Notes under the pieces: model-generated
What the model was told of the DNA's origin: nothing
Database searches by the model: none
Seen by the model: the letters and a program-made list of their open reading frames with translations, nothing else
Part shown: in pieces, positions 1 to 5,497 of the stretch
Layout: the number at the start of each line of letters is the position of its first letter
Position numbering within the stretch: position 1 is the first letter of the stretch
Origin: Chloroflexota bacterium
Lineage (GTDB): Bacteria; Chloroflexota; UBA6077; JADZDV01
NCBI GenBank assembly: GCA_020850915.1
Contig: JADZDV010000376.1
Span: 1 to 5,497, forward strand
Direction of reading: 5' to 3'
Length of the DNA stretch: 5,497 bases
Translations under genes and position numbers: made by a program

Positions 1-633
1 ACCGATACCACCTCCACCACCACCATCCCCGCCACCACCACGCAGACAACCACCCTCCCAGCCACGACCACCTCCACCAGCACCGTCCTGACCGACACCA
101 CCTCCACGCAGACCTTCTCTACAGACACGACCGCGACGAATACGATCTCCACAGATACGACCGTCATCTCGACCGCTACCGACTTCACGACGACGACGAT
201 CACGTTCCCGGCCTTCACGACCTCGACGACCACTATCTCGGAGTCGACTACGGAGACTCTCACGGACTTCACGACCTCCACGTCCACCGTGGTCGTCGGG
301 GAGACGTCGACCTCCACAGAGACCGCGTTTTCGACGACGACAATTGTCATCTTCGATACGTCGACACAGACCTTCACCGTACCGTTCCTGACGACGACGA
401 CGATCGTGAACTCGACGACGTCTACGACGACGGTCCCCGAGACGGCGACCAGTACGACGACCGACGTGGCAACGACAACCTCGACGGAGACGCAGGCCAC
501 GACGATCAGCCCGACGATCACTCAGCCCGTCACTGTCTTCGAGACGACGACGGTGCCGGTGACCGCCAGCTCGACGGCCGCCACGACGACGTTCACCTCG
601 GGCACCACGTTCACGACCGGTCCGCGTCGCTAG
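1..633 (+). CDS. Threonine-rich low-complexity protein, C-terminal part (5' end outside window)
   Basis: The frame is open from the first base to a TAG at 631-633, giving 210 residues; the start is outside the window. By my count 98 of 210 residues are Thr and most of the rest are Ser, Val, Ala, Ile, Phe, Pro, Asp and Glu. There is no Cys, Lys, Trp, Tyr or His, and the only Arg residues are the final two (GPRR). Short TxT, TTTT and STST runs repeat without fixed period; TSTQTF occurs twice (residues 34-39 and 120-125) and TDFTT twice (60-64 and 88-92). No LPXTG motif, hydrophobic anchor or catalytic motif is visible, so this looks like an extended stalk or linker, acidic and possibly O-glycosylated, of a secreted or surface protein. 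That role is inference from composition; the domain that would name the protein is not visible. An internal GTG at 289 could be mistaken for a start, but the same composition continues upstream of it without a break. Confidence 0.8.
   Translation, partial: TDTTSTTTIPATTTQTTTLPATTTSTSTVLTDTTSTQTFSTDTTATNTISTDTTVISTATDFTTTTITFPAFTTSTTTISESTTETLTDFTTSTSTVVVGETSTSTETAFSTTTIVIFDTSTQTFTVPFLTTTTIVNSTTSTTTVPETATSTTTDVATTTSTETQATTISPTITQPVTVFETTTVPVTASSTAATTTFTSGTTFTTGPRR
187..431 (+). repeat. ACG trinucleotide-rich coding microsatellite
   Basis: Within the Thr-rich gene, uninterrupted (ACG)4 runs occur at 187-198 and 391-402, with shorter ACG pairs and triplets around 412-432, all in the Thr reading frame. 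Such in-frame triplet repeats can change copy number by slippage without breaking the frame, so protein length may vary between strains. The variability is inference; the repeats are seen directly. Confidence 0.55.
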
Positions 634-650
634 CGATCGCCCCGGCTGAC

Positions 651-688
651 ACGATGCGCCCTGGCGGCCTGCCGCCAGGGCGCATCGT
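651..688. terminator. Perfect inverted repeat between convergent genes, likely bidirectional terminator
   Basis: The left arm at 651-668 (acgatgcgccctggcggc) is perfectly complementary to the right arm at 671-688, with only CT between. As RNA this would fold as a stem of about 17 bp with a four-base loop, 14 of 18 bases in each arm being G or C. It starts 17 nt after the TAG of the Thr-rich gene and, on the other strand, 17 nt after the TGA of the YfhO-family gene. No real T-tract follows on either side (TCTGATC on the + side, GTCAGCC on the - side), so it is not a textbook intrinsic terminator. Position and strength fit a shared terminator or 3'-end-protecting hairpin of two convergent transcripts. 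Confidence 0.75.
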
Positions 689-705
689 TCTGATCGCGGA
701 GAATC

Positions 706-2970
706 TCAGCCGGTGGTCTGCGCCTGGGCGCTCCGATGACGCCGGCTCCGCCAGTCGCGCCAGCCGACCACAGTCAGGAGCAGCGCGGCCAGGCTGCTCA
801 CTCCTAGCCCGATCTGCCAGCCAGCCGGCAGATAGCTGACCCGCACCTCGTGCCAGCCCGGTGGGAGCGATACGCCTACCAGCGCCCCGTCCACCGTTTC
901 CACCGGCACGGGCTGTCCGTCCAGCGTGGCATCCCACCCCGGGTACCAGGGCTGATCGGTCACGAGCCAGCCGGGGCCCTCTGCCATCATCGCCAACCAG
1001 CCTGTCCCTTCGGCCGTGATGGTGGCGGGACCGGGCGGCGTCGTCGCGTCACCCCGGGCTGCTCCCTCCCGTACGACGCAGCTACTCCACGGGAAATCCG
1101 CCTGTCGCACGGTGCTTGCCGAGCCGGGCCAGGCACAGCGCGCAACCCACACTCGCGGCGATCTCGGCTCTCTGACGGTGACTAGCCGCTTGCTGGGGTC
1201 GATCACGGTGTCATAGCCCAACAGATACAGCGGCCGCGCTTCGGGTTTGTCGACGTCGAAGGCCACCCAGCTCCTGGTGCCAGTCAGGAGAACACCGTAG
1301 TCTCGGTTGTACATCCAGGAGTAGCCGACCGGCTGGCGAACGTGGAACACCGGCCCGAGATTTGCCAGCAGCGCGCCGCCATTGCCCAGGTACACGGCAC
1401 GCTCCCGGCCCAGCAGCAACTGGGCGCTGGTCAGCAGGTTCTGGCCGTCGGATCGACTGAGCCGGTAGGGCGCCAGCACCACGAGCAGCTCCAGGACAGC
1501 CAGCGCCAGAACAGCACGGCCTGCCCAGACGCCAGGCAGGATCGCCGCCAGGCCCACGAGGAGGAAGACCAGCGACGCGCCCTGGAGGGCGGGCGCTGCC
1601 AGCGCCGAGACGTTGACGCTGGCAGCGGCGCTCGCTAGACGGTCCGCGCCTCCGAAGACCGTGGCGGCGAGTGGGAGCCAGAGATCGAGCGTGAGACTCA
1701 GGGCGTTGACCGCGACAGCACAGCCGATGGCGATCGTTGCCGCGCTTCGCCCGCGGAGGCGGTCCGCACCCAGCCCCGCGGCCAGCGACAGCACCAGCGC
1801 CGCCAGACCCAGGTGCCTGCTGGGAATCCGAAAGCTTCCGTAGCCCGGCAGCACGCCCTGGACCCAGGCGTACCAGGGCACGTAGCGCCCGGCCGCCAGC
1901 ATCAGCGCCAGCACGGCGACGCCCCAACAAGCCCAGCGCCAGCGACCATGTGCGAAGAGCGCGGCCAGGAGCGGCACCGTCCCCAGGTACAGGAGCCGCT
2001 CGTGCCACTCCGACGAGTCGCCGACCCAGTAGCCGGAGGGCGCGCCGAACGCCGTCGGTGTGATCACTCCCAGGAGGTGCCAGAGCGGATACGAGGCCGA
2101 GGTCAGAAAGTCCCACCCCATGCTGCCGGTCGTGCGCGGGGAGACGCTCAGGAGAGCCGCGGTTGGCGCGAGCTGCGCCGCCGCGAGCGCCGCTCCCAGC
2201 CCCGCGCCGAGCGCGGTTCGGAACAGCGCCCGCCCAACCGCCCGATGGCCAGCGCTCCGCGCCGCCAGATAGGCCCAGAGCGGGAGCCACCAGACCAGGA
2301 AGATCGGCAGCTCCGGCCGACCAGCCAGGACGATCAGCGCTGTCACGAGAGCCAGCGGGACGACCATCCTCGGACGGAGGATCGTGACGACCAGTCCCGT
2401 CTCGATCGGCAGCCAGGCATTCCCCTCCAGATACGGCAGGTGTCCGCCAGACTGCCGCGCCACCATGGCGCTGCCGAGTGCATACGCGATCCCGCACAGG
2501 AACTGCCCGTCGCGGCTGGCCCCCATGCGGCTGGCGCACCAGGCCGCGCCAGCACCTGCCAGCATGATGTGCAGGCCCAGACTCCAGTTCATCGCCAGGT
2601 ACGTCGGCAGTAAGAGCGTCAGCCAGTTGGGGGGGTAGAAGTAAGCGGCCTCGGGGTTCGCCAGCGCCGGCACGCCGCTGAAGGTGTACGGATTCCAGAG
2701 CGGGAGCTGGCCGCGAAAGATCGAGTCTCGGAGATAGAACAGCAGCGGGTAGTGGATCAGGTAGGCGTCGCCGCCCAGCAGCAGCGCATCGGAGGTCAGC
2801 CAGACCGACCCGTAGACGAGCGCCAGCAGAAGGCTCAGGAGGCCGTACGGCCACACCCACGGCGCCCGCTCAAGCAGGAGCGCCCACCGCGCCTCCGCCC
2901 ACTGCTCCGCGAGAGCCAGCGGCCGGCGCAGATCCCATTCTTGCCCGCCATCACGCACCGATGCACTCAT
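706..2970 (-). CDS. YfhO-family polytopic membrane protein (putative GT-C-type glycosyltransferase)
   Basis: This encodes 754 residues, ATG at 2970-2968 and TGA at 708-706. After a short cytoplasmic N-terminus the first membrane segment is at about 42-60. The following loop carries GGDAYLIHYPL (66-76), then LPLWNPYTFSGVPALANPEA (89-108) and YPPNWL, the hallmark YfhO block. In GT-C enzymes an acidic residue in this first outer loop is usually catalytic, here probably Asp68. Many more hydrophobic segments follow to about residue 500. A largely soluble region (about 505-715) ends with YPGWDATLDGQPVPVE (676-691), the conserved C-terminal YfhO signature, then a last membrane segment (about 719-737) and a basic tail. 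Known relatives are linked to transfer of sugars from lipid carriers, for example to teichoic acids; the substrate here cannot be told. A weak GGTGG lies 10 nt before the ATG. The gene is alone, convergent with the Thr-rich gene and divergent from the exporter. Family assignment is firm; enzymatic role is inferred. Confidence 0.9.
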   Translation of the reverse strand: MSASVRDGGQEWDLRRPLALAEQWAEARWALLLERAPWVWPYGLLSLLLALVYGSVWLTSDALLLGGDAYLIHYPLLFYLRDSIFRGQLPLWNPYTFSGVPALANPEAAYFYPPNWLTLLLPTYLAMNWSLGLHIMLAGAGAAWCASRMGASRDGQFLCGIAYALGSAMVARQSGGHLPYLEGNAWLPIETGLVVTILRPRMVVPLALVTALIVLAGRPELPIFLVWWLPLWAYLAARSAGHRAVGRALFRTALGAGLGAALAAAQLAPTAALLSVSPRTTGSMGWDFLTSASYPLWHLLGVITPTAFGAPSGYWVGDSSEWHERLLYLGTVPLLAALFAHGRWRWACWGVAVLALMLAAGRYVPWYAWVQGVLPGYGSFRIPSRHLGLAALVLSLAAGLGADRLRGRSAATIAIGCAVAVNALSLTLDLWLPLAATVFGGADRLASAAASVNVSALAAPALQGASLVFLLVGLAAILPGVWAGRAVLALAVLELLVVLAPYRLSRSDGQNLLTSAQLLLGRERAVYLGNGGALLANLGPVFHVRQPVGYSWMYNRDYGVLLTGTRSWVAFDVDKPEARPLYLLGYDTVIDPSKRLVTVREPRSPRVWVARCAWPGSASTVRQADFPWSSCVVREGAARGDATTPPGPATITAEGTGWLAMMAEGPGWLVTDQPWYPGWDATLDGQPVPVETVDGALVGVSLPPGWHEVRVSYLPAGWQIGLGVSSLAALLLTVVGWRDWRSRRHRSAQAQTTG

Positions 2971-2996
2971 TCAGGCTGAACCACCGACAGAGGTCC

Positions 2997-3021
2997 GGCT
3001 CGTCCGCCAGGGGGACGAGCC
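2997..3021. repeat. 9-bp inverted repeat in leader of the YfhO-family gene
   Basis: GGCTCGTCC at 2997-3005 is perfectly complementary to GGACGAGCC at 3013-3021 with a 7-nt spacer. It lies 27 nt upstream of the YfhO-family ATG, so it could be a leader hairpin or an operator. GACGAGCC recurs in direct orientation at 3111-3118, just beside the candidate exporter promoter, which slightly favours a protein-binding site. Function is inference. Confidence 0.4.
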
Positions 3022-3106
3022 TCAACACGGCAAGCGACGCAGAGTGTACGAGGCCGTCGCGACTGAGTTCCAGGAACGTGTCGATCCGAGGCGTGGTGGC
3101 GCACGG

Positions 3107-3134
3107 ATGAGACGAGCCCCGGGCTGAGTACAAT
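3107..3134 (+). promoter_or_regulatory. Candidate sigma-70-type promoter for the MFS exporter
   Basis: TACAAT at 3129-3134 matches the -10 consensus at 5 of 6 bases. ATGAGA at 3107-3112 matches the -35 consensus at 4 of 6, with a 16-bp spacer. The spacer contains a small palindrome (AGCCC-C-GGGCT, 3115-3125). A start near 3141 would give a leader of about 80 nt before the exporter. This is a consensus match only. Confidence 0.35.
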
Positions 3135-3180
3135 GGCGCCGTGGCCCGTCCTCTTGCTACGAGTCAGGAACGCAACGTCC

Positions 3181-3191
3181 CCTGTAACAGG
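3181..3191. promoter_or_regulatory. Short inverted repeat, possible operator
   Basis: CCTGT-A-ACAGG is a perfect 5-1-5 palindrome downstream of the candidate -10 and upstream of the exporter start, where a repressor could block transcription. No regulator gene is visible in the window, and an 11-bp palindrome can occur by chance. Confidence 0.2.
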
Positions 3192-3222
3192 CTGGTGGCC
3201 GCGCGCCCGCTGGCGCTGACCT

Positions 3223-4545
3223 GTGGCCACTGCTGAGCCGCGGCCCATCGGGGGCGACGCCGTGGCGACGAGCGCCACGGCGGTCCCGGCCGCGCGGACA
3301 GACCAGGCACCTCGGACGGATCCGGCCAGGACGGCGCGCGGACGTTCCGGCGGCGAACTGCTGGCGGTGCTTGGGAACCGGCAGTACCAGCTGCTCTGGG
3401 TGGGGACCTTCGGGCTGCAGATCGGCTTCTGGATCCAGCAGGTCGCTCAGGGCTGGCTCGTCTACGACCTGACCGGTTCCGCCACGTGGGTTGGCGCCGT
3501 CGCCTTCGCCCGCGGGGCGCCGGTGCTCCTGCTCTCCGTGGCGGGCGGCATTCTAGCGGACCGCTGCGACCGCAAGAGGCTGCTCTACCTCTGCCAGGGC
3601 GGCTCGGCGATGGTTGCCCTGCTCCTGTTCGTACTGACCTTCCAGCAGATCGCCGAGCCGTGGCACCAGCTCGTCACCGCCCTGGCGAGCGGCGCGTGCC
3701 TGGCCCTGATCCTCCCGCTCCGGCAGGCGGTCATCCCGATCCTGGTGCCTCGCCACCTGCTGGGCCGGGCGGTTGCGATCTACACGACCGGCATGAACAG
3801 CCCCCGGATCGTGGGGCCGTCGCTGGCCGGGGCGATCATCGCCGCGGTCGGCGTCTCCTCTACATTCCTGCTCCAGGCGGCGTTCATCTGCCTGGCGCTC
3901 TGGGCGAGCATTCGGCTCCAGATCCCGCGCCACGCGGCAGTGCGTCAGGACTCGCTCTGGGAGTCGATCGCAGCGGGGTTCCGGTATATCCGCTCCTCGC
4001 CGGCCCTGACCGGCCAGCTCATGCTGGCGATGTTCCCGCCCCTGTTCGTCATGCCATACGTCCAGATGATGCCGGTCTTCTCGGAGGACGTGCTGGGAGT
4101 CGGCTCGACCGGCCTCGGTCTGATGCTGGCCGTCAACGGCTGCGGCGGCGTGGTGGGCTCGTTTCTTGTCGCCAGCCTCCCTCAGCGGCGGCGCGGCCTG
4201 ATGGTGCTTGGCGCGGCGGCGACCGTCGCCAGCCTGGTCGTGGTGTTCGCGCTCTCCAGCAGTTTCTGGCTGTCGCTGGTGCTGCTGACAGCAACCGGCG
4301 TCGGCCAGACGTGCTACATGTCCACCAACGCGACGCTGATCCACCTGGCCGTGACCGACGAGCTCCGCGGCCGCGTGATGAGCATCTACTATATGACGGT
4401 CGGGTTGATGCCGATCGGCTCGATGCTCATGGGCGGTCTGGCGGACGCCATCGGCGTCCAGCAAGCGGTCGCGGGGATGAGCATGTTCTGCCTGCTCGCC
4501 ATCGCCATGATCGCCATCCGCCTCCCGATCGTCCGGCGGCTCTAA
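3223..4545 (+). CDS. MFS exporter, EntS/MFS_3-like, 12 TM
   Basis: This encodes 440 residues if read from GTG 3223, ending in TAA. An Ala/Arg/Thr-rich cytoplasmic N-terminus of about 45 residues precedes TM1 (about 55-75). The loop between TM2 and TM3 has GGILADRCDRKRL (108-120), MFS motif A with Cys in the usual Gly position. RIVGPSLAGAI (195-205) resembles the TM5 antiporter motif C. GFRYIRSSPAL (252-262) in the central loop and DELRGRVMSIYYM (379-391) near TM10-TM11 are typical of the EntS-like MFS_3 (transmembrane secretion effector) group. Such proteins export siderophores, drugs or other small molecules using the proton gradient; the substrate cannot be predicted. Length fits the family. 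The start is uncertain: no Shine-Dalgarno is seen before GTG 3223, whereas GTG 3262 follows GGGGG (3250-3254) at 7 nt and would give 427 residues without touching the membrane domain. The gene diverges from the YfhO-family gene and is followed after 121 nt by the E2 gene, which has its own candidate promoter. Confidence 0.9.
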   Translation: MATAEPRPIGGDAVATSATAVPAARTDQAPRTDPARTARGRSGGELLAVLGNRQYQLLWVGTFGLQIGFWIQQVAQGWLVYDLTGSATWVGAVAFARGAPVLLLSVAGGILADRCDRKRLLYLCQGGSAMVALLLFVLTFQQIAEPWHQLVTALASGACLALILPLRQAVIPILVPRHLLGRAVAIYTTGMNSPRIVGPSLAGAIIAAVGVSSTFLLQAAFICLALWASIRLQIPRHAAVRQDSLWESIAAGFRYIRSSPALTGQLMLAMFPPLFVMPYVQMMPVFSEDVLGVGSTGLGLMLAVNGCGGVVGSFLVASLPQRRRGLMVLGAAATVASLVVVFALSSSFWLSLVLLTATGVGQTCYMSTNATLIHLAVTDELRGRVMSIYYMTVGLMPIGSMLMGGLADAIGVQQAVAGMSMFCLLAIAMIAIRLPIVRRL

Positions 4546-4583
4546 CCGCGGCGCCGCCCTCCTCGGCGAGAGCAGGAAGAGGC

Positions 4584-4589
4584 TATACT
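4584..4589 (+). promoter_or_regulatory. Candidate -10 element for the E2 gene
   Basis: TATACT matches the -10 consensus at 5 of 6 bases and stands out in GC-rich sequence, 77 nt before the E2 ATG. The -35 side is poor: TCGGCG at 4563-4568 matches 3 of 6 with a short 15-bp spacer. It suggests that the E2 gene can be transcribed independently of the exporter. Confidence 0.35.
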
Positions 4590-4654
4590 GCCGGGCACTG
4601 GCCCCTCGCACCTGCCGATCGCGGCCAACCTGCCTGGCGTTTGAGAATCTCTCC

Positions 4655-4658
4655 GGAG
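4655..4658 (+). promoter_or_regulatory. Ribosome binding site of the E2 gene
   Basis: GGAG lies 8 nt before the ATG at 4667. It fixes the start, which agrees with the conserved N-terminus of the lipoyl domain beginning within the first few residues. Confidence 0.7.
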
Positions 4659-4666
4659 CGTGCCGT

Positions 4667-5497
4667 ATGGCGACCGATGTCGTGATGCCAACTCTCGGCC
4701 TCACCATGGAGGAAGGAACGATCCTCCGCTGGCTCAAGCAAGAGGGCGAGACCGTCCAGAAGGACGAGCCGCTCTTTGAAGTCGAGACGGACAAGGCCGC
4801 GATGGAGGTACCCGCGCCGGCGAGCGGCGTGCTCCACCGCATCCTGGCCGATGCCGGCGCCACCGTGCCCACCAGGCAGGCGATCGCGATCATCGGCGCG
4901 CCGGGCGAGGCTGTCGCCGGGCTGGCTGGCGCCGCGCCCACGTCCGCAAGCGCGGCAACTGGCGGCGCCCAGGCAGCCGCGCCGGCCGGCGCCCCGGCGG
5001 CGCCCCAGCCGCCCGCTGGCGAAGGCGCTGGCCGGCAGTCTGCCTCGCCCCGGGCCCGGCGCGTCGCGCGGGAGCTGGGCGTGAGCCTCGTCCAGCTGGT
5101 CGGCAGCGGCCCGAGCGGACGCATCGTCGAGCGCGACGTTCGCGCCGCCGCGGCGGCGCCGAAGGCGGAGCGCGTGCTGGCCTCCCCGCTGGCGAAGCGC
5201 CTGGCTGCCGAGCACGGCGTGGACCTCGCGAGACTCCGCGGGACCGGCCCTGGCGGGCGCATCATCGAACGGGACGTCGAAGCCGCCGTCGCGGCCCGCG
5301 CCGGCGCGCCGGCCTCAGCGCCAACTGCCGCGCCCGCGGCCGCCCCGACCCCAGCCCCGGTGCCGGCGGCCGCGCCGACGGCTGCCGCGACGCCCGCGCC
5401 GGTCGCTGGCGAGGTGGGTCCGCTCACTCGAATCCGCCGCCTCCCGGCCGAGCGGATGACCGCCTCCTCGCGAGCGGTGGCGCGCGTTACCGAGTTC
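4667..5497 (+). CDS. 2-oxo acid dehydrogenase E2 (dihydrolipoamide acyltransferase), N-terminal 277 residues, runs off window
   Basis: The frame is open from ATG 4667 to the last base (277 codons). E2 forms the core of pyruvate, 2-oxoglutarate or branched-chain 2-oxo acid dehydrogenase complexes and transfers the acyl group from lipoamide to CoA in the cytoplasm. A lipoyl domain spans about 1-80, with ETDKA (40-44) giving the lipoylated Lys43. An Ala/Pro/Gly linker (about 81-124) follows. Two peripheral subunit-binding domains come next: about 127-161, with GSGPSGRIVERDV, and about 173-207, with GTGPGGRIIERDV. A second Ala/Pro linker (about 211-248) leads into the catalytic domain, whose first helix is recognisable (TRIRRLPAERMTASSRAVARVT, from 254). 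The HxxxD active site lies beyond the window. Most bacterial E2 proteins carry one subunit-binding domain, so two is unusual. The acyl specificity cannot be read from this part. No E1 genes precede it, so it appears to be first in its transcription unit; E1 or E3 genes may follow. Confidence 0.93.
   Translation, partial: MATDVVMPTLGLTMEEGTILRWLKQEGETVQKDEPLFEVETDKAAMEVPAPASGVLHRILADAGATVPTRQAIAIIGAPGEAVAGLAGAAPTSASAATGGAQAAAPAGAPAAPQPPAGEGAGRQSASPRARRVARELGVSLVQLVGSGPSGRIVERDVRAAAAAPKAERVLASPLAKRLAAEHGVDLARLRGTGPGGRIIERDVEAAVAARAGAPASAPTAAPAAAPTPAPVPAAAPTAAATPAPVAGEVGPLTRIRRLPAERMTASSRAVARVTEF
5045..5287 (+). repeat. Tandem duplicated peripheral subunit-binding domain within E2
   Basis: Copy 1 is at 5045-5149 and copy 2 at 5183-5287, separated by 33 nt encoding an Ala/Lys/Glu-containing spacer. 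Aligned without gaps over 35 residues, 22 are identical. Both copies keep the SPxAxR opening, GV at the helix turn, G-G-P-x-GRI and the ERDV end that characterise E3/E1-binding domains. Copy 2 is closer to the usual consensus (GTGPGGRI). Confidence 0.85.

Larger units (their letters stand above)
2971..3222. other. Divergent intergenic region between YfhO-family gene and MFS exporter
   Basis: These 252 nt separate two divergent starts. They hold a promoter-like element toward the exporter (3107-3134), a 9-bp hairpin near the YfhO-side start (2997-3021) and a short inverted repeat (3181-3191). Small open frames exist on both strands but have no recognisable protein sequence and no clear ribosome binding site. 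I found no convincing promoter for the YfhO-side gene; a 4/6 match to -10 on the - strand at 3048-3043 (TACACT) lacks a -35 partner. Confidence 0.6.

Noticed and set aside
1..633. Repeat array resembling a CRISPR or tandem non-coding repeat
   Set aside because: There is no fixed repeat length or spacers; the repetition is explained by Thr codons in one continuous reading frame.
1..633. Thr-x-Thr ice-binding (antifreeze) solenoid
   Set aside because: TxT motifs are frequent but have no regular period of about 12 or more residues, and there are no Cys or Gly turn positions as expected for a beta-solenoid.
1211..2860. A 549-codon open frame on the - strand overlapping the YfhO-family gene in another frame
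   Set aside because: The translation is Arg/Gly/Ala/Pro-rich with no membrane segments or motifs, while the overlapping frame has the full YfhO signature.
2951..3133. A possible 60-residue protein on the - strand just upstream of the YfhO-family gene
   Set aside because: It overlaps the YfhO-family start, has no recognisable family or good ribosome binding site, and its composition is what this GC content gives by chance.
4535..4558. Possible terminator hairpin at the end of the exporter gene (GGCGGC with GCCGCC)
   Set aside because: The stem is only 6 bp with a 12-nt loop, it overlaps the stop codon, and no T-tract follows; short GC palindromes are expected here.
3553..5427. A 624-codon open frame on the - strand running antisense through the exporter and the E2 gene
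   Set aside because: It is opposite two clearly recognisable proteins, crosses the gap between them, and translates to Ala/Gly/Thr- and Arg/His/Gln-rich sequence without domains. It is an effect of GC-rich third positions.

Overview
The window is GC-rich bacterial DNA with no RNA genes, mobile elements or CRISPR array that I can see. The strong G/C preference at third codon positions, the YfhO-type membrane protein, and an E2 acyltransferase opening with MPTLGLTMEEGT suggest a high-GC Chloroflexota (Thermomicrobia-like) or a similar high-GC lineage. This placement is inference; no marker gene fixes it.

The layout has four genes. (1) Positions 1-633, + strand: the 3' end of a gene for an extraordinarily threonine-rich protein, 98 Thr in the 210 residues visible. 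Its start lies left of the window. (2) Positions 706-2970, - strand: a complete 754-residue polytopic membrane protein of the YfhO family (GT-C-like architecture), convergent with gene 1. The 72-nt gap between them holds a perfect 18-bp-arm inverted repeat, exactly 17 nt from each stop codon, which probably ends transcription from both sides. (3) Positions 3223-4545, + strand: a 12-TM major facilitator superfamily exporter of the EntS/MFS_3 type, divergent from gene 2 across about 250 nt with a promoter-like element and two short inverted repeats. (4) From 4667 to the right edge, + strand: the first 277 residues of a 2-oxo acid dehydrogenase E2 subunit (dihydrolipoamide acyltransferase), with its own promoter-like -10 and a clear ribosome binding site.

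The genes do not form an obvious pathway: a surface-type Thr-rich protein, a putative lipid-linked-sugar membrane enzyme, an exporter and a central-metabolism enzyme lie in at least three transcription units. The first two could both relate to the cell envelope or glycosylation, but that is speculative.

The most interesting observations are the tandem duplication of the peripheral subunit-binding domain in the E2, the Thr-rich tail with an internal switch in Thr codon choice, and the symmetric convergent hairpin. I see no convincing undescribed multi-gene system here.
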